Assembly (NCBI GenBank): GCA_020744425.1
Contig: JAGMUV010000012.1
Location: 1,426,001 to 1,490,000, forward strand
DNA: 64,000 nt
Source of the DNA: Dactylonectria macrodidyma
Taxonomy: Eukaryota; Ascomycota; Sordariomycetes; Hypocreales; Nectriaceae
Direction: 5' to 3'
Positions 32,680 through 43,560 of this stretch are shown here, piece by piece (position 1 is the first letter of the stretch; every line of letters begins with the position of its first letter). The notes under the pieces were generated by a model. The model had not been told where the DNA came from. It did no database searches and saw only the letters and a program-made list of their open reading frames with translations. A program made the translations under genes and the position numbers.

Positions 32680-35600
32680 GGCAATTGATAGGGGTGCTAC
32701 ACCATTTTGATACGCGTGCTACGCCTTACGGGTGCTACACTTTTTCCAGCCCTCCATTGGTCCAAAAACTTGTCGGCCCGTTAAGTCGCCCCGCACAAGG
32801 CGGTGAGCCAGTCCGCCCTACCACGCCTTAACAGTTGAACGGGAGCCAATAGCTTCCCTTGAAATGCACCCAGTTTCCTTTTCGGGCGTCGCGACTTAGC
32901 TGGGATTCGTTGCCCAAATCCGCTGCGGACGAGCTGTTCAACTCATAATTCATCTGCTGCGTTACAGTTTGATTACAATAGACTGCTCCTTCTGCCTTTC
33001 GGCTGAGTAGAAGGCCTCTTTGTTCGGCGGCGAATTCATGGGCACCGGGCGCGCCACCACCCAACTTCCCAGCGCCCAATTGGTCCATCCAACACGCGCT
33101 CTGCAAACTTGCAAACACGGTCTTCAGTTACAACGTGAATATGTCCTTGTTCATCCTTGGTAACATATATTACCAACTACGGTTTGACTACAATACACTG
33201 ATCTACCGAGCCAGTAGTCGAATGTAAGGCTTGCTGCTTCTTGCTGTCCCTTTCAACGCTCTTCCATATGTCTTTCACGCCTCTTCTCTTGCTTGCCAAC
33301 GGATTGTCCCCCATCTCCCCAACGACTTGGGCTTCAACGCGTTCATCCTCCGCCTTGCTCCAATCTAAATACGCCATCATCTCTTCTTTCGTCCATTCCC
33401 TTGATCTTGTTGAATTGATACAGCGCTTGGCCATTTGTTTGTAGTCCAGACACCACTCATAGCTCTGCTTGTCGTACCTTTGTGGCAGTCCCATCGCCCT
33501 ACGATATTGCTGGTTTGTCTTGATGCTGCCAATGGGCTGCGCTGCGTACCACGCGCTTCTCGCGGCAACATACTTTCCATATATAGCTTGCGGCGAGTCG
33601 TACCTCGGTGGCGAATGCAAGAGGGGCTCGCGCAAATGGCATGGTTGTCGCACCACAGACTCTCCGCCGACGGAGCTTGGCGCAGTTCCTGCCGGACCGT
33701 CTGGAATGATAGGGGAGTGGGGCCCTATAGGGGAATCTTGTATAGTAGGCAAAGGCGGGACAAGTGGGGTTGGTACAGCAGCGATATATAATGCGGTAGG
33801 TCGTGAGGCTGGCCCCGAAGCAAAGTCTGATTGCGAAAGTAATTCCGAGTGCCGCAAAGGGCACGCCTTTGAGGTCATTGTATGGCCAACCGTATGGCAT
33901 TTGCTGCATTTGCTTGGAGCCCGTGTAGCAGCTTTAACTGTTGTAGATCTTGCTTGGATAGAAAGCATTGTCTCTTCATCCCTCGATAGCTCCCATTGAG
34001 ACCGCTGTCTTCGTACACTGGGTTGAACCCTGCGCCCACTTGACCGTATTCCAGTAGTCTTCCCAGACCCGAGAGGTAATGTCCTTCCCTGGCTTGACTG
34101 ACTGTTTTGTGCCTGGCTGGCCTCACCCGCGAAGCGGGCCAGAGTCGTCTTGTTTCGACTTCCAGGTGATCGGCCGCGGCGCTTTGGCTGACTGCTTTGA
34201 GGCTGACTGTCTGAAACCTGACGGCTCCGGGTCTGACCGCTGGCCCCAACTGCCATACTCGCTGGTATAGGCTGGGGGTTGTTTTTTGGCCGTCCACGAA
34301 GATTGGTAGCGATCTTTGGGTCTAGGATCCGGCGATGTACGTCTTCACTCATAGGCTCTCGTAGATGCCACCGCGCATGGATATCCCACTTGGCTAGAGG
34401 CGTTGCGGTGATGAGCTTCCTGTAGATGGTATGATGGCAGGGGATACCGAGCTCGATAGGCACGGTGCAATCGTCGTTACACGATCTTATGGCATCCGGC
34501 CAGGGATTTGCCGGGGTTGGGATGCCTTTTAATGCCTTGCGGTGCTCCCTGGTAATCAAAGAAAGTGCCTTCTGAGACACTATCGTAGGAAGCTCGCCCA
34601 GATATTCTGAGCCGCGCCCCACGTGCTCTCGCGCCGTTAACACCTCGTCCTGGGCACAAGCTTGACGAAACTCCCTCTCTTGGTCTTCCAGCATACCTTG
34701 GATTGCCTCGACAAGCCGATACAAATGACTCATGCCATTCAGGAGATAGCTCTTGATGTTGTTGTTGCTGGCCTCTGTACCGGAGGTCACTCGAATGCCG
34801 AAGTTGCGGTACTTCCGGATGAAGCAGCGGGCCCACTGCGCCCTCACAGGCATGTACGTACCATACAGATACGTGAGGATCGCTCTCTGGTCACCGAATT
34901 GCGTACAGAGGCATTCCCAGGCCTTCTCATGATCCTCTTCCGTCTCGGCAAACACCACCAGTCTCCACAGCATAAGCACTCCGTGGTAATCGTGGGTTAT
35001 CGGCCGAGACATGTTGTCTTGGGTGATTGGCTCCTCTTGTCTTCCAGACGCCTGTACTGCCTGTCGATCGCGCTGGCTGAGGGTAGCATCGGGCTCATCC
35101 GAATTGCTCTCTTCGCCAGTACTGCTGTCCATCGTGGTATTCGCCCACTTCCGTTTGGACTGCAGCATTACATTGGAGTTGATATGGTGGATGCAAAGTT
35201 GCTGCTGAGCGTCTTGAAACTCAACCCCTAGTGCCTTCTTCATCTGGTCGTCAAAGTCGGTAATGACAACGTCGGGGGATCGGACGCTGTATCGGTCGAG
35301 GAGCGTGTGTACACCGTTTGCAAGGAACTGGAACCCTTCAAGCCTCTCGTTGTCAATCAACCCGAATGCGGCGTTAAAGACAGTACCCAAGCAGGTCTGT
35401 CCCGTAACTTGGAAGAGGGGCAACTTGAAGCGGTTCGTGTTGTATGTGTTGTCGAAACTGATGACCTCGGGGAAACGCTTCCACATCCGGATGCAGTAAG
35501 GGAACGTCCAAACCAACCCCACCGGGCGGTCGGGTTCGTCCCTGGCCCACTCGGCAACGTAAGGGATCTCCTTGTCGTCGAACAACTTGATCAATGCAGC

Positions 35601-37109
35601 CGTAGAGCTGTAGCCACCCAGATTCTCTCTGTTCATTCGAGCTCTGGCATTGTAGATATCTCTCTGGGTGTAAACCGAATCTGGGAAGTGATCTCGGACG
35701 ATACCACCAATGTCTCGTGCACGAATGCCAACCCGTCGACTGGACGACTGGATGGTCGCCTTCACAGGACTAGTAAGTCGTCGATGGATTGGGTGGGCGG
35801 CGGCATCGGTACTGGGCTTATGGTTGTGTTGGTGGTGTTCCGCATTTGGAAAGTGCCGTAGAGTCCACTGGAAACCGTTCTCTGGCAAGGTCTCGGCAAC
35901 AATCTTCCACAGGCACCCCGACTTTCGAGATTTTCGTTTCCGAAGGCCAGCACCCCTTCCCGGCCGTTGAGCCCCGTATCGATCACATTGAAAGACGTAT
36001 CGACTTCGTTGTCCAGGTCGAATCACACCATTAGCCTTGATAATACCAAAACCATGGGCCTTCGCAAAATTATTTACGTTAGCAAAAAGGGCGTTAATCG
36101 ACGGAGTTGGTTCTCCAGGGATTGGTGGGTTCGGGATTGTTTCGGTAGCGTTGGATCCGGAACTGACATCGGACAATTCGTGTTGTACAGACAGCCCCTC
36201 GCCCAGGATAGGCACGTTTGAAAGCAAAGAGACCTGGGCAGGGGCCGGGGACGCAGGCCTTGTCGTTGGCCATGAAGAACTCGCTCGGACTCCTTGCAAT
36301 TGACGCCTTTCCTCGGCCCAGGCAAGTTCCTTTTCGTGAGCCAAGACAAGTGCAGAGGCGGGGTGTCGGTCAGTTCCTGCGAGTTGGCGAGCCAACCTTA
36401 AAGCAGTCGGAAGGACTGTCATTTTCGCTATAGCTTGCATGATACGCTCGTCTTGGCTCTGTTGATTGGTACACTGCCTCTCCCTTATGGTCTTGGCCGG
36501 GTCTGGTATCAGTGTGCCAACGTGTTGGAACTGTTGGCTTGGTCGATACTGGGACGTGCGATAATCGTTCCGGAGATATATGTCCGATTTTCGCCACTGA
36601 ACACCTGGAATATCCTTGCCGATCGAATCATGAAGTCCAGGCAGGGGGGAAAAATGCTGGTCGAGCCATCCCGCAGGCACGCCACCCACACCTTCCGTAC
36701 CATACTGACATATTTCGAGGCCGGCGGTTGAACTGCCTGACGACTGATCTGAGGTGCTCGACGAAGGCCGCGATTGTGTTTGACTAGGGGGATTGGTTGG
36801 GCTAATTGGACTTCTGCGGCGGCTTATGTTGGCGGCATTAATATTTGGTGAAGGCATTGTAGAGCGTCGGGCTATATTGGGCCCGTCACGGCAGGGCAAT
36901 AATGATGGCGAGGGTCGAGAGGCTGTGACGCGGCGCGAATTGACGACAGGCCGAAAGTTTAGTGGCCAACCGGCAGCAATGCGGCAGAATTTGGTACGTA
37001 CCGTCTGCACTAACAGATGTGATTTGGACCAATAGAAGGCTGGAAAAAGTGTAGCACCCGTAAGGCGTAGCACGCGTATCAAAATGGTGTAGCACCCCTA
37101 TCAATTGCC
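32680..37109 (-). mobile_element. MULE C, full length
   Basis: The ends are inverted repeats of about 85 bp that start GGCAATTGATAGGGGTGCTA and continue with repeats of the word GTGCTAC (GGGTGCTACAC), with a few mismatches near the inner edge. The element is about 4.4 kb, with one long transposase frame on the minus strand. No 9-bp duplication is obvious at the outer borders (left ATTCTGTAA, right CTAGATATA), so either the borders are slightly off or the TSD has decayed. Confidence 0.82.
33177..36857 (-). CDS. MULE C transposase, intact
   Basis: A single frame is open from 37082; the ATG at 36857 (MPSPNINAANIS) is preferred because the first Met lies inside the terminal repeat. That gives about 1226 residues, larger than Hop-type transposases because of a long Ser/Pro/Gln-rich N-terminal extension. 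It is followed by a FAR1-like zinc-binding region (CDRYGAQRPG, CLWKIVAE, HNHKPSTDAA). The catalytic domain shows VISFDNTYNTNRFKLPLFQV, DVVITDFDDQMKKAL and VTSGTEASNNNIKSYLL. A zinc knuckle CSKCHTVGHTMTSKACPLR and the C-terminal block SPQAIYGKYVAARSAWY ... WTKEEMMAYLDWSKAEDERV follow. It acts in the nucleus on its own terminal repeats. It may be the autonomous source for related elements here. Confidence 0.9.
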   Translation of the reverse strand: MPSPNINAANISRRRSPISPTNPPSQTQSRPSSSTSDQSSGSSTAGLEICQYGTEGVGGVPAGWLDQHFSPLPGLHDSIGKDIPGVQWRKSDIYLRNDYRTSQYRPSQQFQHVGTLIPDPAKTIRERQCTNQQSQDERIMQAIAKMTVLPTALRLARQLAGTDRHPASALVLAHEKELAWAEERRQLQGVRASSSWPTTRPASPAPAQVSLLSNVPILGEGLSVQHELSDVSSGSNATETIPNPPIPGEPTPSINALFANVNNFAKAHGFGIIKANGVIRPGQRSRYVFQCDRYGAQRPGRGAGLRKRKSRKSGCLWKIVAETLPENGFQWTLRHFPNAEHHQHNHKPSTDAAAHPIHRRLTSPVKATIQSSSRRVGIRARDIGGIVRDHFPDSVYTQRDIYNARARMNRENLGGYSSTAALIKLFDDKEIPYVAEWARDEPDRPVGLVWTFPYCIRMWKRFPEVISFDNTYNTNRFKLPLFQVTGQTCLGTVFNAAFGLIDNERLEGFQFLANGVHTLLDRYSVRSPDVVITDFDDQMKKALGVEFQDAQQQLCIHHINSNVMLQSKRKWANTTMDSSTGEESNSDEPDATLSQRDRQAVQASGRQEEPITQDNMSRPITHDYHGVLMLWRLVVFAETEEDHEKAWECLCTQFGDQRAILTYLYGTYMPVRAQWARCFIRKYRNFGIRVTSGTEASNNNIKSYLLNGMSHLYRLVEAIQGMLEDQEREFRQACAQDEVLTAREHVGRGSEYLGELPTIVSQKALSLITREHRKALKGIPTPANPWPDAIRSCNDDCTVPIELGIPCHHTIYRKLITATPLAKWDIHARWHLREPMSEDVHRRILDPKIATNLRGRPKNNPQPIPASMAVGASGQTRSRQVSDSQPQSSQPKRRGRSPGSRNKTTLARFAGEASQAQNSQSSQGRTLPLGSGKTTGIRSSGRRVQPSVRRQRSQWELSRDEETMLSIQARSTTVKAATRAPSKCSKCHTVGHTMTSKACPLRHSELLSQSDFASGPASRPTALYIAAVPTPLVPPLPTIQDSPIGPHSPIIPDGPAGTAPSSVGGESVVRQPCHLREPLLHSPPRYDSPQAIYGKYVAARSAWYAAQPIGSIKTNQQYRRAMGLPQRYDKQSYEWCLDYKQMAKRCINSTRSREWTKEEMMAYLDWSKAEDERVEAQVVGEMGDNPLASKRRGVKDIWKSVERDSKKQQALHSTTGSVDQCIVVKP

Positions 37110-37940
37110 CTAGATATATGGAGGAGATAAAAACAGCTGCTGCGTGTGTTATTGGGCTGATTATGGGCGTGGCTGAGCGCTAGACTCTTAAACTGCATAG
37201 TGGAGTAAAAGGTGGAGATGCCAAGACGATGAATTTCTCAAGTTTCTACGGTAATATGGGCTCAAATCGGGAGGGAGCTTCTCCTCTGGCTAATAAAAGC
37301 TGTCTTTCCAGGGTTTCGAGGTGAGTGATTCGCCTTGTCCATCCAGGCAGCTGGCTGCGGCAAGGCGGGCTGCATCAATGGGCTGAGAGATGCGGCAAGG
37401 CAGATTTAGCCCAGCTTTCAAGGCTCAATCAGTGAAAGTGTTGGATTCACCAGCTGCGCCATTGTGGGCAAAATTCCAGGGTACCCCGCTTATTATTACA
37501 GCTTGGAATTATCCAGTATAAAATACTACGTCACCCCATGCACATTGGAGCGGCGATGGTAGCCTCAGCCGAAGGCTATGTGTCCGCGGGCGGGAAGCTA
37601 TTATTACTACTGCATTATCTACGTACTGATCCATTGCCATGGCCATTCTTGGTATTATGTGGCATGTACGGATTCCGTGTGAGCACCTGTCGTTTCCGAA
37701 GCTCCTGATCCCTCATCTTCATCTTCATGCCATCCGGGGGAGACCCGTACCGTATTATCTCGAAAAATTGGCCCGACCTGTGGATACCAAAATCGGTTCC
37801 TCTTTCTTGCATAGGACCCATTAATTCCCCATAAGTTACCAGAATATCAAGCGAAGGGGCCAAACTACATACAGCTAGATTGCCGCTCTCTCATGTATCC
37901 ACAGGTCGGGCCAATTTTTCGAGATAATACGGTACTGTAC
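37110..37940. other. Gap: foldback repeat, no gene supported
   Basis: No domain-bearing frame was found between the MULE C border and the acyltransferase relic, but a perfect 41-bp inverted repeat lies at 37747-37935 (listed separately). Confidence 0.4.
37747..37935. repeat. Perfect 41-bp foldback (inverted repeat)
   Basis: Left arm 37747-37787 (GTACCGTATTATCTCGAAAA...) is exactly inverted at 37895-37935, with a 107-bp spacer. The sequence could form a hairpin as RNA or DNA. The coding similarity of the acyltransferase relic begins right after the right arm, which suggests an inverted duplication made at a breakpoint. Confidence 0.8.
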
Positions 37941-38024
37941 AACATCACTAGCTCGGACAAGGAATCAGCCTGAGCCTCCACTACCGCAGCAAGTAGCAGC
38001 GCATCTGATGGACCGCTTACCAAT

Positions 38025-40788
38025 CAGGCTTTCTATCCATACTCGTATGGAATAAGTGATGGAGTATGGAATATTCCATACTCCATACTCCATATTCCAT
38101 ACGGGCCGTCCGTATTCCATACGTATGGAATAAGGCCGGAAGAATATTAATCCTGCCGCAGCAAATTCAGGGGCTGTGTAATTAATTACCAGGCACTTTC
38201 ATCGGGTTTCCGCTTCGACATCAGCAACGAAAAGGCGCGTCGTGATGCGATCGGCCCGGAAATGTTCCAACCGTCCTCCCTCGCTTCAAATCATTCCACT
38301 GACCGTGCGCGGTCGGCTTCGTCCACCACTGGGCTTCGCTCATCTCCAAGTTCTGCTCCGCAAGATCCATCCGACAGCAGCGGCCGCAAGACTCGAAAAC
38401 GCAAGTCAACTGCAAATACTTGGGCACATGCCCGTGAGCCTCAGAACTCAGAGCCTGCGCGCTGCCCTCGGAAAAATGAGAAGATCTATTATTGTATGCA
38501 TTGCAGAGATCCGACCTATTCCACTACTGTCTCAACTACGTTTCGCCGCTATTTGCTCAAAATCCACGGAATTGAGTTAGTTGCCCACGACCATCCGATC
38601 AAGAAACAACGCGACAACCTTATTCAGGATGCTTTCGCCAAGGCTGGTGAGGCGAATACTACGAAGCAATTGGCGAGGCAAGAGGAAACTCTTAGAGCTG
38701 CAGTCAATCGGAAGGCCGCACTTGAGGCCCTGGTATAGCTCGTCACCGTCCGCAATCTCTCCTACAACTGCAGCTCTTGGCTAGAATTACACGCGCTTAT
38801 TTGCGCGGTGAACTACACTGCAGAGGACCTAATTAGCCTCTCCCACGGCTCCATCCAAAAGCTTGTCTCCAATTCTTATTGTGTGCATAAGGATGTCCTG
38901 CGGAGAAAGCTGCAATCCTTGTCGTCGAAGCTCCATCTCTCTATAGATGTTTGGTCGGCTCTGAATCACAAGGCCTTCCTTGGAATTTGCATCAAATTTA
39001 TCGACACGGACGCTAAGGAGACACTACAAGCGCTGCTTGCTCTATCAGAGCTACCCGGCCTCGATGGGCCGGGTAGCCATGGCGGAGCTGAGCAGTAGAA
39101 GCTTCTCCAGCATGTCCTCGAAGACTATAACATCTGGAATAAGATCGGCTTCTATACCGGTGATAACCATGGTTCAAACGACAAGCTCTGCCGTTTGCTA
39201 GGCAAACATCTTCAGGGGAAAGGCATCAACTAGGAGGCAAAGAAGCAGAGGATTCGATGCCATGGCCATGTCATCAACCTCGCTATTCAAGCCTTCCTCT
39301 TCATAGACTCCAAAGACGCCGCACGAGCAGCTCTGGAACAGATTGAGGGTGACGATGAAGTTGCGTTTGGCAGTAACTTTGCTGAACGGGTCAAGGCGCA
39401 AAAAGCGCTTGGTTAGCGTCGACTGGGGCCACTTGGCAAAGTCCACAATATCTCAGTGCACATGCGCGAGAATGATTATCGGTGGAATCTATTTAAGAAG
39501 CGCGCTGGAAGGTCGTTGGGCCTTGACAACGATACGCGCTGGAACTCATGGTTCCTTCTTCTAGACGTTGTCCTTGATCTCCAGGAGCATGTGGAGTGGT
39601 ATCAGAGAAAGTACTATGAGGACACGCAGGACGATTATCTCACCCCTAATGAGTGGCGAGTCCTACGGGAAACACGCGCTTTCCTTCAACCCTTCTGGAA
39701 GATTACTTAACTCACGGAGGGCCGCTATGCCACTCTGGACCGCACGCTCTTCACCATGGACGTTCTTCACAAGCATTACACACAAGCCTTCCAAAAGCAA
39801 TCCAACAATCATCCCCTCCGAAGTTGCATTGCAGCCTCATGGGCTATATTTGACAAGTATTACCAGCTTACAGATGAGAGCCCTGCCTATGGCGCAGCCA
39901 TGATACTTCATCCGTCGCGGCGTATGGCCTATATTAAGAAGAACTGGCCTAAATCGTAGCACAAACCAGTCCTTGATAGCGTGAAGAAGTATTGGGAGGA
40001 TTACTACCAGGGGTTACCGATTACCACCACAACGCCTGAGCTACGAGACAGCCTACAGCCACTCGACGAGTATGACCTGCTTGCTCGAGAGCTCGATGTC
40101 GTTAGCCCAGCGATGAGTGATCTCGATGAATACAAGTCCTTCACCGCGGAAACTCCTGTCGCCATCGACTGTCCCCCGCTTGCTTGGTGGCTTAGAGAGG
40201 AGCAGCAACAACGATACCCCCGTCTATCCAAAATGGCCGTCGATATCCTCTTAATACCCGCTATGTCGGCCGAGCCAGAGCGCGTCTTTTCTGGCGCACG
40301 ACGCACAATATCATGGGATCGATGTCGGCTGGGAAGTCGTACAATCGAGAGAGGAGAGTGCATGAAGAGCTGGATTAAGAGCGGCATCACCCAGGGAATT
40401 CCGGTCGACTTGGTCGAAGAGGGGGATAACGAGGAAGAAGGTGGTAGTATGGAAAGGTGGCGGGGCTCAACACCTGATTCTTTTCAAGACTGAAAAGTAA
40501 AAATATTATTCCCGCTATTGTAGTCTGTTTCAGAGTGATCCCAAACCTTCGTCTATGCTGGTTCATACTTCAATGTCAGCGCTGTCTGCAGCCGACGGCA
40601 GGCAAATCACTGTACAATTACTGAATTGCAGAGCTCCCAAACCTGATTCTTTGCAATAGTGGCAGTGTGAGAGATGACGTCATTTTTTGTATTCCATACG
40701 TATGGAATAAGCTTCCATACGAGGTGCATTCCATATTCCATATTCCATACGGGTCTGTATGGAGTATGGAGTATGGATAGAAAGCCTG
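38025..40788 (+). mobile_element. hAT element with 8-bp TSD and TATGGAATA subterminal repeats
   Basis: Both ends begin CAGGCTTTCTATCCATACTC, an exact 20-bp inverted repeat. Flanks are TTACCAAT on both sides (38017-38024 and 40789-40796). Arrays of TATGGAATA/TATTCCATA words fill 38040-38135 and 40690-40775. The element is 2764 bp with one decayed transposase gene on the plus strand and sits within an acyltransferase-like coding sequence. Confidence 0.93.
38262..40493 (+). pseudogene. hAT transposase with six in-frame stops, no frameshift
   Basis: One single frame carries the whole protein. The BED-like finger (YYCMHCRDPTYSTT ... FRRYLLKIHG) is followed by the catalytic core with HLSIDVWSALNHKAF, GFYTGDNHGSNDK, RCHGHVINLAIQAFL and LDNDTRWNSWF. 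The dimerisation domain is LLIPAMSAEPERVFSGARRT. It is interrupted by TAG near 38736, 39096, 39231 and 39413, TAA near 39708 and TAG near 39957. All six are explained by single C-to-T or G-to-A steps from Gln or Trp codons. There are no indels. This is a RIP-like signature. The gene is dead. Confidence 0.88.
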
Positions 40789-41724
40789 TTACCAATGATG
40801 CCCAATCTGCAGACTGAGCATGATCTCGACAAACTGGCGGCTCGCGCGGCAAATATTCCGCACTGGACAATGCTCGACCCTCGCGATCCCGAAAAGATGA
40901 GCAAGATGATAGAAGGCCTCTTCACAACGGCCCGTTTGACAGACCACGACCTCGCCAACTTTCCTGAAGACAAGCTCCGCGAACTGTCGGTCTGTGTATG
41001 GACATTACCTAAGTCGTCAATCGAAACGCTCAAACTCGTCGCCCAGAGAGCGTCACCCGGACACGTCAAGTTGTTATCGATTGACTGTCTGACAGCGTTT
41101 ACCTGGCAGCGTTTCTTCGCGGCAAAATGGGCCCCCGGTGAGTCAGGCCCGGAGCCTATACCTGAGACGACGCGTATCGTATACGCCGGGAGTGTTCGTC
41201 CGCGCCTGACACCACCTTTGCCCTTCGAATACATGCCGGCTTGCGTGGACCTCTTTTCAGTAGTTGCAAAGACTGAAGAGTTTGCATCTGCATCCCCCGA
41301 GGCCTTGGCCAAGGCAGCAGCCATGATTCGCAGTAGCAACAATAACTGGAGTGAGGTGGTATCCCGCGAAATGCTAGAGGTTGCACAGATGCACCCTATG
41401 AACCCGGGTATAGTGCCAAGAGGTCCGCTCGATGCCCTTGCCACCGACCACACGCGTCTAAGCACAGCCGTGCTTGAAGATTGGGGCCCTGGCCTCGGCC
41501 GGTGTGAGGCATATCGTGAGCCGTATCTCGGCCGGGTGCCTCCCCGTGGTGAGATTACTCTCCTTCCGCGTTGGCATAATGGCGAAGTAAGTGTTATGTT
41601 CGCCAGTGAAGCTGTCGTCTTAGAACGGCTGAGGAATGACAAACATATGAAAGCCATGGCTTCGTGTCAGTTTATCATGGATGACTTTATCAAGATGGTG
41701 GCAAAGCATCGGCGCTCGTCCAAA

Positions 41725-42423
41725 TTATACCGGTATATCAATATCATCATTAGCAATGTCCGGATCGCATACCAGCCCCAGTCCGCCGTGCCGAGTCCCG
41801 ATAATATGCCCATTCCGCATCCAGTTGCCGAGGCACTCAACTTCCTGCAGCCGCTCGCACGTCATCGAGAGCCGGTCCCATGATGCGGTCCTACGAGCGC
41901 CTGAGAAGGTCCTTTCTGGCTCTGCCGACTGAGGACTTATCGAGAGTATATCGATGGCCATACGGCTAAGGCGTGGAAACTGCCGTCGTTGTTCAATGCG
42001 ACACCACCACTCTAGAGGTTTGCAATCGATCTTGATAGCCGGAGAATTAATAAATGCGTCTAGGTTATCGCCATCGGTTGAAAGAGCCGTCTCGACCTCC
42101 ATGTCCTGTAGCAATAGCTGTAGCTGCGAAGGCGGCTTCCCCAGCTGCGCTGGGATATCCTCCGGAGTAGTTTCTATGTCTCCATCGATATTGATATTGT
42201 ATTCCTCCCATATTTGCCGGACTCCCACAATCGCTGGGTTAATCCACGCACTCTTCCAGTTCTTATCTAAGTATGCTTTTCGACAGCATGGATCGAGGAG
42301 CAGAGCGGCGACGTAAACGGGAGCCTCATCAGACATAGTGTAGTATTCGTCAAGTACAAACCATCCCATCTCGATAGAATGGAGCATACGGCTATCATGG
42401 AACTCCGGGGTCGAGTAGTGTAT
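41725..42423 (-). pseudogene. hAT transposase C-terminal fragment
   Basis: A 220-codon frame from 42387 (extending upstream to about 42423 as STPEFHDSRMLHSIEMGWF) contains LDEYYTMSDEAPVYVAALLLDP and the dimerisation domain DILSISPQSAEPERTFSGARRT. It resembles the transposase at 38262-40493 but is a different sequence. The catalytic half is missing, and no terminal repeats were found. Confidence 0.7.
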
Positions 42424-43142
42424 CTAATACATTAGCTGAAGGCTGCCTCTTTAACGGAGCTATGTGACGGGACAAGAGCACGAACGAGGTCGAGTGCGAC
42501 TTGGGCAAAATGATTGTTTACAAGGAGAGAAGAGATTCTTAAGGAAAGCTCTGACTTAAAGCTATTTACACAATATTCATAAAGTGAGACTATTCATAAA
42601 GTATGAAAGTCACATGATCGTTCCCTCACAGATCTATGAATATTGAAACTTTGAATCTCTTGGAATGTTTGCGATCCTGGGACAGGAGCGCTCTAATAGT
42701 TCCTTCAGAAGTAAGCATTCCGCTTTGGGAAGTGTTAGATTGTCTAATTGTCGACTCTAGCGTTGCTATATCGACCCGGCAGCAATGGGTACAATCTCCA
42801 ATGCTCAGGATTCTGAGGGTGATAAGGAACGCGGCCGCGGAGACGTTTTGTTGTTGGATTCTGTTGTTGGATCGTGTAGGGATCCTGAATGCACTTCATA
42901 AAAATAAAAAAAGGCTGTTCTTGTTATTGACTGTAATTATTCTTTGGGTCAGTTATTATGATCAGCGCCGCTAATAAAGCAAGTAAGTCAAATCCGGCCT
43001 TGGATTTGGTTACTTGACCCGGCCAATACAGGGACTTGGTTGTTTGGCAGACTTACCAAGTCAGCAAGTAAATTATCTCCGAGGCCCGAGGCCTACAGGT
43101 AAAGCTATTCCCACCTCTCCATCCCGCCCATCTTTATAGTGG
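42424..43142. other. Gap: hAT debris
   Basis: At 42636-42700 (plus) a short stretch NIETLNLLECLRSWDRSALI looks like the last helix of a hAT transposase. 42975-43085 has repeated words AAGTAAGT, ACTTGG and CCGGCC that may be subterminal repeats of the fragment on the right. Nothing else is recognised. Confidence 0.4.
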
Positions 43143-43560
43143 TTAATTGACCACAAAACCCCGAGAGCGTATGGGGACCACTTTGTGCCGCAGCCAATTC
43201 TTCATCAGCTCGATAGATTCCAGCAATTCTGGGGCCATTGATAGCCTCTGGCTCGTCAAGGCAAGCTTCGCCGAACTAAACGCCCTCTCGCAGTCTGCTG
43301 CCATCGCTGGAATAGCAAGAATATCGATAACAAAGCGACTCAACCTTGGATACGCTTGCTGCTGCTTCCACCATTGAACTGGCTGGTCTGTGGGCACCCG
43401 GGGCGCCCGTAAGAATAATCCCAACTCGTCAGCCTCATCCTCACGGCCTTCCTGCGTATCCTCGTTGAGGAAGCCCTCGAACGGATCGTCGTCTTCCCTT
43501 TGCGTTGGAGCAATGGGGAAACGATGGAGGAGCCCACGAGGCGAGCTAGCTGTTGTTGCT
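43143..43560 (-). pseudogene. hAT transposase C-terminal fragment
   Basis: The minus-strand frame reads EDDDPFEGFLNEDTQEG ... VQWWKQQQAYPRLSRFVIDILAIPAMAADCERAFSSAKLALTSQ, the hAT dimerisation domain with its acidic lead-in. It ends at the TAA at 43143-43145. The catalytic part is absent: upstream, at 43600-43690, is only a GGCAGAAGG-type simple repeat. Confidence 0.7.

Larger units (their letters stand above)
37942..41719 (+). pseudogene. Acyltransferase (BAHD/trichothecene O-acetyltransferase-like) fragment split by hAT
   Basis: The frame runs from about 37942 to 38024 and resumes at 40797 once the hAT and one TSD (TTACCAAT) are removed; the codon split AT|G is restored exactly. Features: LLSIDCLTAFTWQRF, IVYAGSVRPRLTPPLP, DWGPGLGRCEAYREPYLG (equivalent of the DFGWG motif) and ITLLPRWHNGEVSVMF. 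The N-terminal third with the catalytic HxxxD motif is absent: homology starts only after the foldback at 37935. So the gene was truncated before or apart from the hAT insertion. Its 3' side runs into another hAT fragment at about 41720. The family acetylates secondary-metabolite alcohols; this copy cannot be active. Confidence 0.7.
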
